NCBI RefSeq assembly: GCF_024362695.1
Contig: NC_065426.1
Coordinates: 9,516,236 to 9,580,235 of the forward strand
DNA length: 64,000 nt
Direction: 5' to 3'
Source of the DNA: Pectinophora gossypiella
Lineage: Eukaryota; Arthropoda; Insecta; Lepidoptera; Gelechiidae
Below the pieces are notes generated by a model that did not search any database, was not told the DNA's origin, and saw only the letters and a list, made by a program, of their open reading frames with translations. The position numbers were made by a program, and so were the translations under genes. Shown here piece after piece: positions 39,345 through 50,800 of the stretch. Numbering within the stretch: position 1 is the stretch's first letter; every line of letters begins with the position of its first letter.

Positions 39345-39976
39345 TAGATAAACAACCTGTATACGTCCTACTGCTGGGCCTCTGTGGTCCAGTGGTTGAG
39401 CGTTGGACTCACGATCCGGAGGCCCCGGGTTCGAATCCCGGTAGGGACATATCACAAAAATCACTTTGTGATCCCTAGTTTGGTTAGGACATTACAGGCT
39501 GATCACCTGATTGTCCGAAAGTAAGATGATCCGTGCTCCGGAAGGTACGTTAAGCCGTTGGTCCCGGTTACTACTTTATGTAAGTGAGTAGTCGTTACAT
39601 GAGCCATGTCAGGGACCTTTGGCGGCTCAATAGTAACCCTGATACCAGGGTTGATGAAGTTGGTACTCCACTTCACAAGTCACACGATAGAAGAAAAAGA
39701 CTGCTGGGCACAGGCCTCGACTCAATCAACTGGAGTGGGTATGGAGCATACTCCACCACGCTGCTCCACTGGATGGTAGAGATGTTTGGGTTAATAGCCC
39801 GGGACGAACGCCTTAACGTATCTTCCGAAGCTCTTTCTTTTCCCATCATTCAGATGATTCAGCCTTGTAAATAAAGAACATTCTCGCAAAGTGATTTCGA
39901 CAATGTCCCCAACGGGATTCGAACCCGGACCTCCAAATCGTGAGCCCAACGCTCCAACCACGAGACCAATGAGGCT
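39345..39976 (-). mobile_element. SINE-B interrupted by SINE-A
   Basis: The tail part 39345-39379 and the remainder 39710-39976 form one reverse SINE-B split by the SINE-A at 39380-39699. Confidence 0.8.
39380..39699 (+). mobile_element. SINE-A nested in SINE-B, TSD ACTGCTGGGC
   Basis: Full SINE-A with a 10-bp TSD (39370-39379 and 39700-39709) made of SINE-B tail sequence. This orders the two insertions. Confidence 0.88.
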
Positions 39977-40396
39977 GTTATGCAAATTATGCACTAAAAA
40001 TATTCACTGCACTAAATAGCGGAAATTTGGAGCGGAAAATACACAGTAATTGGCATTCCTCCGCCTCTGTTTACATTGAAGATAGAATAGCGTGAACACA
40101 CATACAAACACACACACACACACACATATTAACTCAATCCTAGTGGGGGTAAGCAGGGGGAGGTAATCACTAGCCAACTAGCAATCTCATACATACAATA
40201 AGATGATTTTCAGTCACTTTTGTATGAATGGGGTCTAAGCGGGCCATATTGAAGCAATTCATCTAAAAAGCAATAGTGTATATTGACATTTGCGCATAAA
40301 ATTATGCAAATTGATTGTAATATTAAAGTTACAGCGCAATACCTATTCCGTTTCTATATGAAATTCATGGATATTACCTTTTTTTGTTCAAATGCG
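39977..40396. other. AC microsatellite, Rep-W piece, no gene
   Basis: AC repeats at about 40105-40128. Rep-W at 40226-40302 (GAAGCAATTCATCTAAAAAG). Confidence 0.45.
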
Positions 40397-40858
40397 AAGG
40401 ACAGGATTCCTAGTACATAACATAACATTAAACAGCTTATATACGTCCGACTACTGAGTACAGGCCTCCCCTCAATCAACCAGAGGGGGTATGGAGCATG
40501 CTCCACCACGCTGCTCCAATGCGGGTTGGTGGAGGTGTTTTTACGGCTAATAGCCGGGACCAACGGCTTCAAGTGCCCTCCGAAGCACGGAATCATCTTA
40601 CTTTTTCGGACAATCAGGTGATTCAAGCCTGAAAAGTCGTCGAACCCGGACATCCAGATCGTGAGCCTTACGCTCTAACCACTAGACCAAGGAGGCTGCT
40701 CTAGTCCTAGAACGACTTTGAAATAGACTACCTCTGGTCATACCATTCCACTCCATACCTAAGGGGCGGAAGGCAAGAGGGGAAACCACTGCCTATTTGT
40801 ATTTTTCCCCTAAAAATTAGCATGGAGAATGCTACACCGACAAGAGGAAAAATCAGGG
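40397..40858 (+). repeat. Rep-M interrupted by SINE-B
   Basis: AGGACAGGATTCCTAGTAC (40397-40416) continues at about 40705 as TCCTAGAACGACTTTGAA, TAGACTACCTCTGG, AATGCTACACCGACAAGAGG. Confidence 0.65.
40417..40704 (-). mobile_element. SINE-B inserted in Rep-M
   Basis: TSD TCCTAGTAC / TCCTAGAAC (40408-40416 and 40705-40713, one mismatch). A deletion removes part of the segment between the core and box B. Confidence 0.82.
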
Positions 40859-41006
40859 TCCCTTGCCTAGGGATATGGGTGAAGACCTCAACGGTTGCAG
40901 AGACGAAGATGGGAGCCATCGGTACGACAATGCAGGACGGAAGGGGCAATTCACAGGGACTGTAACCTGGAACCTGACAGAGGGCAGCAGTAACTGTCAG
41001 TACTAT

Positions 41007-41189
41007 TCAGAGGCGGAGGACAGGAGTCCTAGTATGGCTTTGTAATAGACTACTCTGGGCGCCATCCCACTTGCGTCAGACAGAGTACTGCGGGGCGGAA
41101 GGCAAGAGGGAAACCTCTGCCCTATTTTTCCCTAAAAAGTAGCATGGAAAATGCTACACCGACAAGAGCGTGGCTCTTAAATTGATGAT
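41007..41189 (+). repeat. Rep-M copy
   Basis: Complete-looking copy from CAGAGGCGGAGGACAGGAGT to GTGGCTCTTAAATTGATGA, next to the interrupted one. Confidence 0.6.
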
Positions 41190-41831
41190 GAAGATCAAAT
41201 GAGGTCAACCAATCACACAGGTTTAGCCTATCACGCCTGAGCAAACAGATCTTTAAATTGAAATACTTTAGATTAAAAAAACATTGGATTATAAAGCACA
41301 GTCCTCGCGGCACGGCTACCGCTCCGCAAATGCTATCGATGGCTTTAACTAGTAGACGCTCGCCGTCTATCCACGTAGATATCATTCGCTGCGTTTATTG
41401 CTCAAAACCCTCGTTATAACTCGCGACGAACGCGACGTGGGAGCCGTGCAGAGTTTGCAGTACTCGTAGATATTAGGCATAAAACATTTCTTTAACGACA
41501 GAAAATGTTATCTTGTTATAAAATATTCCAAGTCGTAAAAGTTAGAAATTCCATTTCAAATGACGGACGCAGATTTTGTTTTTAATTGTTTGTTCGTTTT
41601 CTTTTTGTAACTTTTCTCAAGTAATTAAGACGAAGAAGAAAGATAATTTTCACAGCAGCGATAACAAATCATCACGATCTCTGTGACAGAGGTCCCGGGT
41701 TTGATGCCTGGGTCAATTCAAGAAAACGAAGTCATCACAGAGTGGAGTATTGTGGGAATGAAGAGGAAGTATAATTAGTTGAAAATATAAAGCAGTGAGT
41801 TTTCACAAAATTGATAAACACACAAAAAATA
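41190..41831. other. No gene recognised
   Basis: A patch at 41330-41400 (ATCCACGTAGATATCATT) resembles the interior of MITE-5. The rest is unrecognised. Confidence 0.4.
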
Positions 41832-41903
41832 TGCGTTGGCCGAGAATCGAACTCGGATCAACTGCTTGGAAGGCAACTATGCTGACCATTACACCACCAA
41901 CGC
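41832..41903 (-). tRNA. tRNA-Gly-TCC: tRNA-Gly(UCC), copy 5
   Basis: Identical to copy 1. The terminator TATTTTTTGTG and the 5' flank AACACAT match copy 3. Divergent partner of copy 6, 138 bases apart. Confidence 0.95.
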
Positions 41904-42041
41904 ATGTGTTCAGTGAAGCAAATTATAGATCCATTATTTATGAATTATAATTATTCAATCAATAATTATATTGTTCTTCATTATTAATGAATGGATCATT
42001 ATTATTCCAGATGTTTTATTATTTAATTGTACTTAACACAT

Positions 42042-42113
42042 GCGTTGGTGGTGTAATGGTCAGCATAGTTGCCTTCCAAGCAGTTGGTCCGAGTTCGATT
42101 CTCGGCCAACGCA
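42042..42113 (+). tRNA. tRNA-Gly-TCC: tRNA-Gly(UCC), copy 6
   Basis: One change from the others: G for A at position 46 of the gene, in the variable loop, which should not affect folding. 5' flank AACACAT, terminator ATCTTTTT. Confidence 0.95.
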
Positions 42114-42256
42114 ATCTTTTTGATTAGAATTTGATTTTAATAAATAATTGAAGCTTTTCATCTAAAACTGTAATATGAATTGCTATATTTGACATTTGTT
42201 CACATAGAGCACTTAGTTTTATATGTGGAAATCACAAATTGCAACAAGTATTTCCT

Positions 42257-42335
42257 TTTTAGATGTTTTCAATATGTCTTTTTTACATTTTTTCAATATG
42301 CCCTTTTAGATGTTTACAATATGTCCTTTTAGACC
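42257..42335 (+). repeat. 24-bp minisatellite, about 3 units
   Basis: The unit is CTTTTTAGATGTTTTCAATA plus TGTC, with decay between units. Confidence 0.6.
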
Positions 42336-43429
42336 CCCTGATGACTGATTATCATTCTGTTCAGTTCAAAATTGTGATTATTAATCTGAATTTGAATTCA
42401 AAACTAGGTACTTGTTCGTTAAATATTTTGGCTTTGTGGAGGAAAACTTATTATGTCGTCGCATACCAGTCATCACACTTCCGAATACAATCGAATGCAA
42501 ATTTCCATGTTCATCAATTATCAGATTATAGTGTATAAGAATTTGAATTCAGAACTGAGTACTTTATTATTCTTATATTTTGATTTCCGCGTAAACAAAA
42601 GAACTATAAAGCATTTGGTTCTGAATTCAAATTCTGTTTCAAATATGAAAATTAGTATTCGAAAATGCGATTATTGCCGAGGGAAAATAGAATCGCTGTA
42701 AGTATATCCTTTATATATTATGTGTAAGTATAATATATTTATATAAAATCGACACCAACGCCACTACCGGTGGATAATATTAGTAATTTTACGATATGAT
42801 TGCCAACGTTTGGCCATATTTATTTATTTATTTTATTTAAGGAAATCCAACAGTTATAAAATACAGAAAGTAGACAAAAAACATAACAGTTGAAAACTAA
42901 TTACAGGTTTCCACTGATAACAATCATGAATTATTTAGTTGTTCATATCATTAAACTTTTTGTGTTCATTGATCTGGCTAAACTACGTCATGATGTGCCC
43001 AATGAATGATATTCTATTTTATGAATTATGAAATATGACCATATCATGAAATGATTAATTCAAAGATCTGGCCAAGAGATCTATACTATGTAATCATGTA
43101 TTGTTATTGCTTGTTACAGATAATACATAATCAATATCTATTAACACAAGTGTTATAAACGGATTGAATGAGCCGATCTGTTCACGACAATGGAAAATTA
43201 ATTGTAATCTAATTACACAAAGTTGTGTCGTGCCTCGTTTATGTATGCCTTAACGCTCTAGTTGACTAAACAGTTACTCGATAGTTTACTTGAGCAAGTC
43301 GCTTCAGGTGATTGACAGTAATATAATAATAGTAAATATTATCGATACTGCCATAAAAAGTTGGTTTTATGCAGGACTGCTCGCCGGTAAAATTTATATA
43401 TTATAAGATATTGTAAATGGGAAAGATGG
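42336..43429. other. AT-rich, no gene supported
   Basis: Two frames (91 and 82 codons) around 42263-42701 have no recognisable residues. GAATTTGAATTCA is repeated at about 42389 and 42540 and inverted at 42625. Confidence 0.4.
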
Positions 43430-43826
43430 TGTAGTGTCCGTTTATTTGTCCGTCTTTCACGGCAAAAAGGAGCGACGAATTGACGTGATTTTTTAAGTGG
43501 GATAGTTATAGGGATAGGGGGAAATAGTGACATATCTTTTGACTCTTTCTAACCCCCATTTCCCTGAAATGAGGGATGGTTTGCATGGAGCATTTCGCAA
43601 TTTTCAAGGTAGAAAGTCAAAAATTGTTATGCGGACTATTTGTGACCAACAAAAAAAACACTCATCTTTTTTTTTTGGAAATCTGCCTCCAACCCATTCA
43701 AAGAGGGGGTCAAATTTTATTTTTGCAAATTTCAATGTAGGAAGCTAAAAATTGGTACTTACATTAGGAAAGGGGAATCGTGTTACCCCGAATTTAACGC
43801 GAGCAAAGCCGCGGGCAGAAGCGAAT
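43430..43826 (+). repeat. Long interspersed repeat end
   Basis: CCGTCTTTCACGGCAAAAAG, GAATTGACGTGATTTTTTAA and AACGCGAGCAAAGCCGCGGG. The sequence type is familiar from many insect genomes. A non-coding TE end of uncertain class. Confidence 0.45.
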
Positions 43827-44018
43827 CACAACTATTTACAATTGGGGTAGGCAGAGACTTTCATTTACTACGATTCTTTCATTGTGTCGTAGATTTTACC
43901 TAAATAAACTTTTTTATTATTTATTATTATTCTGACACACCACGCGAACGCGTTCTATTGCATATCTTTCCAGTCATGGAATGGAATTGTGTTCTTTCTA
44001 AAATGATCGGCAAGTATT

Positions 44019-44309
44019 GAGGAGCTCGGTGGCGCAGCGGTTAACGCGCTAGGTCTGCGATTGTTGAAGTTAAGCAACTTTCGCAAAGGCCGGTCAAAGG
44101 ATGGGTGACAACAAAAAAAAAGTTTTCGAGCTCCTCCGTGCTTCGGAAGGCATGTTAATCCGTTGGTCCCGGCTGCATTAGCAGTCGTTAATAACCACCA
44201 ATCCGCACTGGGCCCGCGTGGTGGTATAAGGCCCGATCTCCCTATCCATCCATAGGGAAGGCCCGTGCCCCAGCAGTGGGGACATTAATGGGCTGGTGAT
44301 GATGATGAT
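44019..44309 (+). mobile_element. SINE-C, full length
   Basis: Complete chimeric head (GGTGGCGCAGCGGTTAACGC, GAAGTTAAGCAAC, GGATGGGTGAC), core with ATGTTAATCCG changes, and tail with ATG repeats. No clear TSD. Confidence 0.85.
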
Positions 44310-44365
44310 CACCTATCACCATACGTTTTATCACATCCTGCAAGCTATCTTCTGATAACTTGAGC

Positions 44366-44560
44366 GATAAGTTATTAATTTATCTCAAGTGCAATTTTCA
44401 CTAACATAGTTGGCTCGACCATTACTGACGGTAATACGGCTCACCACCTATCACGTTGGTCTAACAGAAAGTGAGGTGTGGGTACTTAGTTCATCTTGCG
44501 ATGGATGTACCGACTACCCCGAATGGGATATAGTTGTGAGGTTATGCTATGTCACTTGTG
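44366..44560 (+). mobile_element. SINE-E copy
   Basis: TAATACGGCTCACCACCTAT, CACGTTGGTCTAACAG, AGTTCATCTTGCGATGGATG and GGGATATAGTTGTGAGG. Confidence 0.6.
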
Positions 44561-44936
44561 GCTTCATTAGGCATGAGATTTTGTATATATTTAGGTATGA
44601 ATTACGGTGTTAACAAATAAACAAGACTATCTTAAAATTGTAATATGAATTATATATAAAATAAATAATATTATAATATAATATAAAATAATATTATTAT
44701 TATAATATATAAAATAAAACTGAAATCTGAAGAGATATATAAATGTATAAGATATATAGGTGGAAATCTGTTATTGGCTTAGTTTTTAAGTATGATATTT
44801 TTGCTATAGTTGTTAAGAGCTGTTGGTTTCCCAAATATTATATAAATAAAAATAAATAAATAAAAGATAAATGTCATTTTGACCCTAAACAAGCATGTAA
44901 TAAGCATAGCTCTCGCACTTATTAAAATTAATTTCA
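44561..44936. other. Very AT-rich, no gene
   Basis: ATAATATAAT-type near-palindromic runs at 44645-44720, then LINE-like A-rich sequence with ATAAATAAAT repeats. Confidence 0.5.
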
Positions 44937-45015
44937 TTTTACAGCTCGAAATCTCCCGTCCCTTCCATTTTGGCCGGATTAGACGAATGACAGGTTGTAA
45001 TTAAAATAAATAGAA
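44937..45015 (-). mobile_element. MITE-7 fragment
   Basis: TTTTACAGCTCGAAATCTCC, CGTCCCTTCCATTTTGGC and ATGACAGGTTGTAATTAAAA. Confidence 0.5.
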
Positions 45016-45019
45016 TTGT

Positions 45020-45122
45020 TTCACCAAATTGGAGATGTCCTTATGAAAGCTTCAGTACGATCTACTCTGAACCGGCGTGCGTCTATGAAACGATTTGATG
45101 AATGTGGAGGAAGCTAGAGAAG
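45020..45122 (+). repeat. Rep-L copy
   Basis: Reverse of 35596-35705: CCAAATTGGAGATGTCCTT, ACGATCTACTCTGAACCGG, GAATGTGGAGGAAGC. Confidence 0.5.
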
Positions 45123-45398
45123 CAAAATTATAATTAAAAAATATATAAAAACATATTTAAATATTTTTTTAAATTTGCTTCTCTCGCTTTCTCCAATGGA
45201 ATTCCAGTCTCTGCTTACCTCGGTAAGAAATAGGCGTGAGTTTATGTATGTATATTTAACGGAATCTACTCCAAATTAATAACTATTTTTGTAAGTAGGA
45301 GGTAATTATTTTTGGTATTCCAAATACCATGAAAACGAGGCTTAAACATCTTAACGTTTATTTTGAGGCAATCTTAAGATTTGTAACTTTAATTAATT

Positions 45399-45470
45399 GC
45401 GTTGGTGGTGTAATGGTCAGCATAGTTGCCTTCCAAGCAGTTGAACCGAGTTCGATTCTCGGCCAACGCA
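45399..45470 (+). tRNA. tRNA-Gly-TCC: tRNA-Gly(UCC), copy 7
   Basis: Unpaired copy with one change (A for T at position 47, next to the T stem). Strong terminator ATTTTTTTATT. The AACACAT flank is absent (TTAATT instead). Confidence 0.93.
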
Positions 45471-46207
45471 TTTTTTTATTTTATCTGAGTACTCTTGATT
45501 AGGGACCACCCATAGTTTGGACACATTAATCTTATAAAAAAAAAATACAAACTAAGCAAAGGAAAACGTATAAACGTCATTCAGCATACTGTAGGAGATA
45601 TTTTAGAAAAAAAAATTACAACCGGATTAAAAATTCATTTAATTTCATTTCAATGTTTCATTTAAAAATAACTGAAATACTCAACTCTCGGAGTTCATTC
45701 TTGACAAAATGATGAAGTTTAGTTTTTTTGACGTGATTAGGTTTGCCTCAGATGGTGCTAATTACTTGGTCGGACAGACGGGAGCGCTGAGGGTACGCAG
45801 CCCAGTGGATGCGGGGCCTTAACATCATGCCGCTGTAGAATGAAACCACTGTGCCGTACTGTCGTACGACCAAGTAATATTTTTATTTTTTTTTTATTTA
45901 TTTTATTTATAAGAAGCAAAGTTGTACAAATTAATTGTTGAACTCTGATAAACCAAACTAAGCACACAGGCCTGTGACTTGGTAATCAGGGTTCGGCCAC
46001 ATAAGTTGAGCTATAAGAGTAAACTTATATAATGTAAATTAAGAACTAATACAGTAAAATGACAATAGTAGTGGAAAACAAAAATGAGCGATTACATTAG
46101 AGACAGCATGCAGTAGTATCTTATGTATGAAGTTAAAAATAAAGCTAGAACTAATTACAATGAAACAAGTAATTAAGTAAGAATATAAAAATAGATTCGG
46201 AAAAGGT
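45471..46207. other. Rep-F fragment and A-rich sequence
   Basis: Rep-F-like GACGTGATTAGGTTTGCC to GGGAGCGCTGAGGGTACG at 45727-45800. The rest has no gene. Confidence 0.45.
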
Positions 46208-46219
46208 TGCAGTGTGTGT

Positions 46220-46261
<42 letters not shown>

Positions 46262-46317
46262 GAGTGAGTGCGTGTGTGTGTGTGTGCGTGCGTGAGTGAG
46301 TGTGAGTGAGTGTGTGA
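46208..46317 (+). repeat. TG microsatellite with TGAG variants
   Basis: About 110 bases of GT/GA repeat. The His/Thr-rich minus frame over it is meaningless. Confidence 0.9.
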
Positions 46318-46404
46318 ATAGATACCAAAGTGTGGCTGCAAATAGTCTTTAGGGGAATTGTGTCTTTGCCTACTATGATAATGAAACAGGATTTAATATT
46401 ATCT

Positions 46405-46717
46405 AACGGCTTCCGCGGTCCAGTGGTAGAACGTTGGGCTCACAATCCGAAGGTCCCAGGTTTGAATCACGCTGGGGGTATATCACAAAAATCACTCTGT
46501 GTGCCCTGGTTTGATTAGGACATTGCAGGCTGATCACCCGAATGTCCGAAAATAAGATGATCGGTGCTTCGGATCACGTTAAGCCGTTGGTCCCGGTTAC
46601 TACTTACTGACGTAAGTACGTAGACGGTACATGAGCCTTTAGGCGGCTCAATGGTAACCCTGAGACCAGGGTTGTTGAGGTTGGTAATTTACCTCATAGC
46701 CCATACGATAGTAGAGC
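46405..46717 (+). mobile_element. SINE-A, diverged
   Basis: Head AACGGCTTCCGCGGTCCAG, core shortened (TGCTTCGGATCACGTTAAGC). Imperfect TSD AATATTATCT / AATATTTATCT at 46395-46404 and 46718-46728. Confidence 0.78.
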
Positions 46718-46728
46718 AATATTTATCT

Positions 46729-47571
46729 GTCTGTATGTTATAATAACAATATTGTACTGTAAACTTCTTGCGATACTCAGTATCAGTCAATTTAGTCGTA
46801 TAATACTTATTATTTTTATTTGTTACCCAACAGAAACTAAAGTACACCTTGAACAAACCACGTAACCTGACAAAGATATTATCCAACCAAGTTGCTACGT
46901 ACATAATCAATAAGCTGCTATCAACTTACTTGAACTAACTCAGTACTATCCACAAGGCATTCCGGAATTGACAATATTACTCCATCGTCTAAACAGAACA
47001 CACACTCAAAAACAAACCGAAAACAAAGCACGGAATAAAAAGAAAAAATCATAAAAAGTGGGAAGGAAGCATTTAGGAATTTTTGGCGAATGCCATACGA
47101 AAACAGTTGACGTTCTAAATTCGACCGCAGTGAGCGAATTTCGAACGTCAAGTATTTTTTTTTCCAATTTGGAACAGTGTAATGAGGGAAACGAAAGGTC
47201 TTTTTAAGTTTTAATTTGTGGTAAAGGGGATTTGCCTGTGATTGGTGGGTTTAAAAAAAAATGGAGTTGAAAGCGCCTCGCGACCGTTCGGCGGCGCTAT
47301 GCCGCGGAGACTGCCGCTACCCTCCCCCACACAGGGGTTGTAGACTATACTTATGTGTTTACATCTTAAATGGGGTGCACACAGAGTAGCTAACGAGATA
47401 GAGATCGCTCGTTACTGAAAAAACTGAGTTAAGCACGTTTTATCTTTGGCGGTTTATGGCTTTAAAAGTTGATATGAGTACTTAAGCTTTCATATTGTAA
47501 TATTTTGTTTTAAGTGAACTGAACTGAAGTTTCTGTTTCTAACAAGCAACGTAAGCTAGGTAAACTAGTAG
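46729..47571. other. No gene recognised; small inverted repeat
   Basis: TTGACGTTC...AATTCG pairs with CGAATTTCGAACGTCAA around 47106-47152. A GC-rich patch (GCGCCTCGCGACCGTTCGG) is at 47271. No frame of note. Confidence 0.45.
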
Positions 47572-47576
47572 GTATT

Positions 47577-47845
47577 TGTTGTGGACTGTATGTTCAGGAT
47601 CTCGGGGAAATAAAAGGCTCGATCAAATTTCCGGATCAACTGCTAACTAACTCCAAACTAACTCGTTTATTTCATATAAATATCCACCTTAGCTACTAAT
47701 TTCGCTATCACAACTAGTGGGTCTTACGTTCTAATCTTATAGCTATCCTATTCTAATATTATCGCCGTCTCGTTCTAGGGGCGGCGCTTCCTTCGCTGTC
47801 CCTTTTTAGCGGCGCCGTCTCGCTCTAGTGGCGGCGTCCGCTACA
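47577..47845 (-). repeat. 3' LTR of the integrase-less element
   Basis: 269 bp, in element sense starting TGTAGCGGACGCC and ending CACAACA. Its first bases TGTAG contain the stop codon of the polyprotein. Confidence 0.95.
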
Positions 47846-50800
47846 TCTCTCCCCCCGGCGTAGCTTGCGAAGCCTCCTTCTTGATCAGCACGGCGAGCTT
47901 CCTCGTTGGTCTCCTGAAGATTCCCGTTCTGGTTCTGACGTCGGCGACTCGTATCCCGCCGTCAGGTCCGATGAAGGTCCGAATCACCTCCCCCATTGGC
48001 CAGACGTTTCGTGGCAGTGTCGGGTCAACTACCACTACGATGTCTCCTTCTTTCAGCCCGGCGTCGTTGTTCGTAGGCTCGCCTCGAGGTACCAGTGTCG
48101 GCAGGTACTCCTTCAGCCAGCGTTGCCAGAAATGGTCGGCGAGGGCCTGGCTTGCTCGCCAAGCTCGTCGGTCGGCTTCGTCGCATGGAATGGAGCGCCC
48201 TGCTTGAGTCCGTTCTACTTCAGCGCTAAAGCTCTCACGCTGAGCTCTTTGCAGGAGTGCTCGTTCGGCGCGTTCCAAGTGCTCCACTTCCAGGTTCTTT
48301 GTCTTCTTGCGGCACATGTCGATGAATGCCAGTACCCGTGCCGCCGCTCTGATCAGTGTTTCATATTTGGAGAATCGACCAGGGTCAGGTAGCCAGTCCT
48401 CCTTCTGTCCATCGCGTGTCCCAGTGTGAAGGACGTCTTCCTCCTCGATGTGCGATGACTGTTCAGCGGGCCAGTGTTCCGGTGACTCGTATAAGAAGTC
48501 TGGCCCCTGAAACCAGCGGTCGTTCACGCTGATTGTAGTCCCATGACATCTTGTGGCGTCGTCGGCTACGTTGTGTGTAGTGGGGAGCCATCGCCATTCG
48601 TCCTTCTGGGTGAGCTCTGCGATCTCGCTCAGCCTGTGCGCCACGAATGGGGTGTAGCGCCGAGCGTCGTTCCGCACCCAGTGTATCACCGTCGCTGAGT
48701 CCGTCCAGTAGGTGACACTGTCGATCTTGATGCGGTGTTCCTTTTTCAGCGTGTCGGCCAACCTCACTCCGATGACGGCGGCTTGTAGTTCCAGTCGCGG
48801 GATCGTTTGTGTTCGCTGCGGCGCCACCTTTGACTTGGCGCCAACCAGAGTGACCCCGATGCTTCCGTCGCAGCGCACTATCCTCCAGTAGGCCACCGTC
48901 GCGTATGCTTGCTCGCTGGCGTCGCAGAAGATATGTAGCTCGATGCGCTGATGGTTCTTCATCTCGTAGCATCGTGGTAGTCGTAGCCGGGCGATCTCTT
49001 CCAGCTGTGCCAACCAGCTCATAAATTGTCCGGCTTCTTCTTCCGGGATCGGCTCGTCCCATGGCAACTTAAGACGCCATAGGCCCTGAAGGATGATCTT
49101 CGCTCGGATCGTGTAGTGGCTCAGGAGTCCCAGCGGGTCGTATATGCTCATGACCGCACTGAGAGCTTCTCGCTTCGTAGGCGCGCGGCTTCGTGTTCGT
49201 ACCTCGTCCGGTACTCTATTGAGCGACGTGTTGAACCCCAGTTCGTCTCGACCTGCGTTCCAGTAGAGGCCAAGTATTTTGTGCTCGGCGTGGCCCTCTC
49301 CTCCGAGCTGCGTTGGTTGGGTCGCTCGAAGCTCTACGGGCACTTCGTCCAGGACTCCCTCGTAGTTGGAGTTCCACCCGCGCAAAGTGAAGCCGGCGTC
49401 TGCGTGGACTTCTATCACCTCGCTGATGGTTCGGCGGCCCTCCTCGATGTCTTCATAGCTCGCCACAAAGTCATCCATGTAGTGACTGTGTGTGATGGCC
49501 TCCAGCGCACGTGGGTGAGTGTGCGCGTGAGCATGCGCGTTGTGGTCTCGCACGCTGTGAGCCATGAAGGGTGAGCTGGCCGCGCCGAAGATCATGCTCG
49601 TCATCTTGAAGCAGCGAGGCGGATTCTTCCGGTCGTTTCCCCTCCACAAGAACTGCTGGGCGGGTTGGTCTTCTGGGCGGATCTTCACACGCAGGAACAT
49701 CTCTTGTATGTCCGCAGTGACGGCGACTGGTCTCTCTCTGAACCGGAATACGATCCCCTGCAGTGACAGTAGCAGGTCCGGTCCCTCTAATAGCTCGTCG
49801 TTCAGGCAGACACCGTGGCTGCGTGCGGCGGCGTCGAAAACCAGGCGTAGTTTTCCTGGTTTATTGGGGTTCTGCACGGCAAAGTGTGGCAGGAACCAAC
49901 TGACGGTGCTCGCTCGTTCATGACCGTCACATGGTGCTGCGTAGCCCTTGTTCAGCAGGTTTTCCATTTGGGCCGTGTACTGCTTGGCGAAGTCGGGTGA
50001 AGCGTCCATCTTCCTCTCGATGCTTCTCAGACGTCGGAAGGCTGCATCGTAGCTTGGAGGCATGGTCACGTCGTCACGACGCCATGGAAGTCCAACCTCG
50101 TAGGCCCCGTCGATCTTCTTCATCGTCTTCTGCACGATGTCCCGAGCGCGCTGATTGGCAACGCCCACGAGCGGTTTGTGACTGACACCCAGTGCGTCAA
50201 TCTTGAAGTGCGCCTCGACGAGTTGCTCGAGACGTCGGTCGTACTGGTCGGTTGTGTCCCCGTGTCGTTCTACATCGTAGACATGCAGCACGCTCCCTTG
50301 TTGAATGATGGTGTTGCGTGGTACGGATCCGTGTACCACCCATCCAAGCTGCGTTCTTGATGCGGCGGGTTCGTTCGGGCCGCCAACTCGAAGTTCACGG
50401 GACACGATCAATTCCCAGTGGTCTGTCCCCACTAGGACTCTAGGGCGTGCTAGCTCGTAGCACATCTCGTTCTTGTCCAGGCGTAGGTGCTTGTATTTTC
50501 TCAGTAGCGACTTAGGGATGGTCTGCTGGTGTAGAATAAGGTTCTTCACTGTGCGTGCCCTTATTCCGTACGGTGCGTGTTCATTCTTGCCTCGGAGTTG
50601 CACCGCGACTGATCTGCTCTCCTCTTCTTGTTGCGCCATGTTCACACCGCGCAGGTTCAGTGGCTGTGTGGGTCCACTTGCGCCGATGCTCTCCGCCAGC
50701 TCGTTGTCAATAAGAGTGACGGTGGCGCCTTCATCCAGTAGGGCGTAGGTGGAGACCTCCCCCCGTGGTCCGCTCACGATCACTGGGCAGACCTTCAGCA

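Noticed and set aside
46039..46341. 100-codon minus frame rich in His and Thr
   Set aside because: It is a translation of the TG microsatellite.
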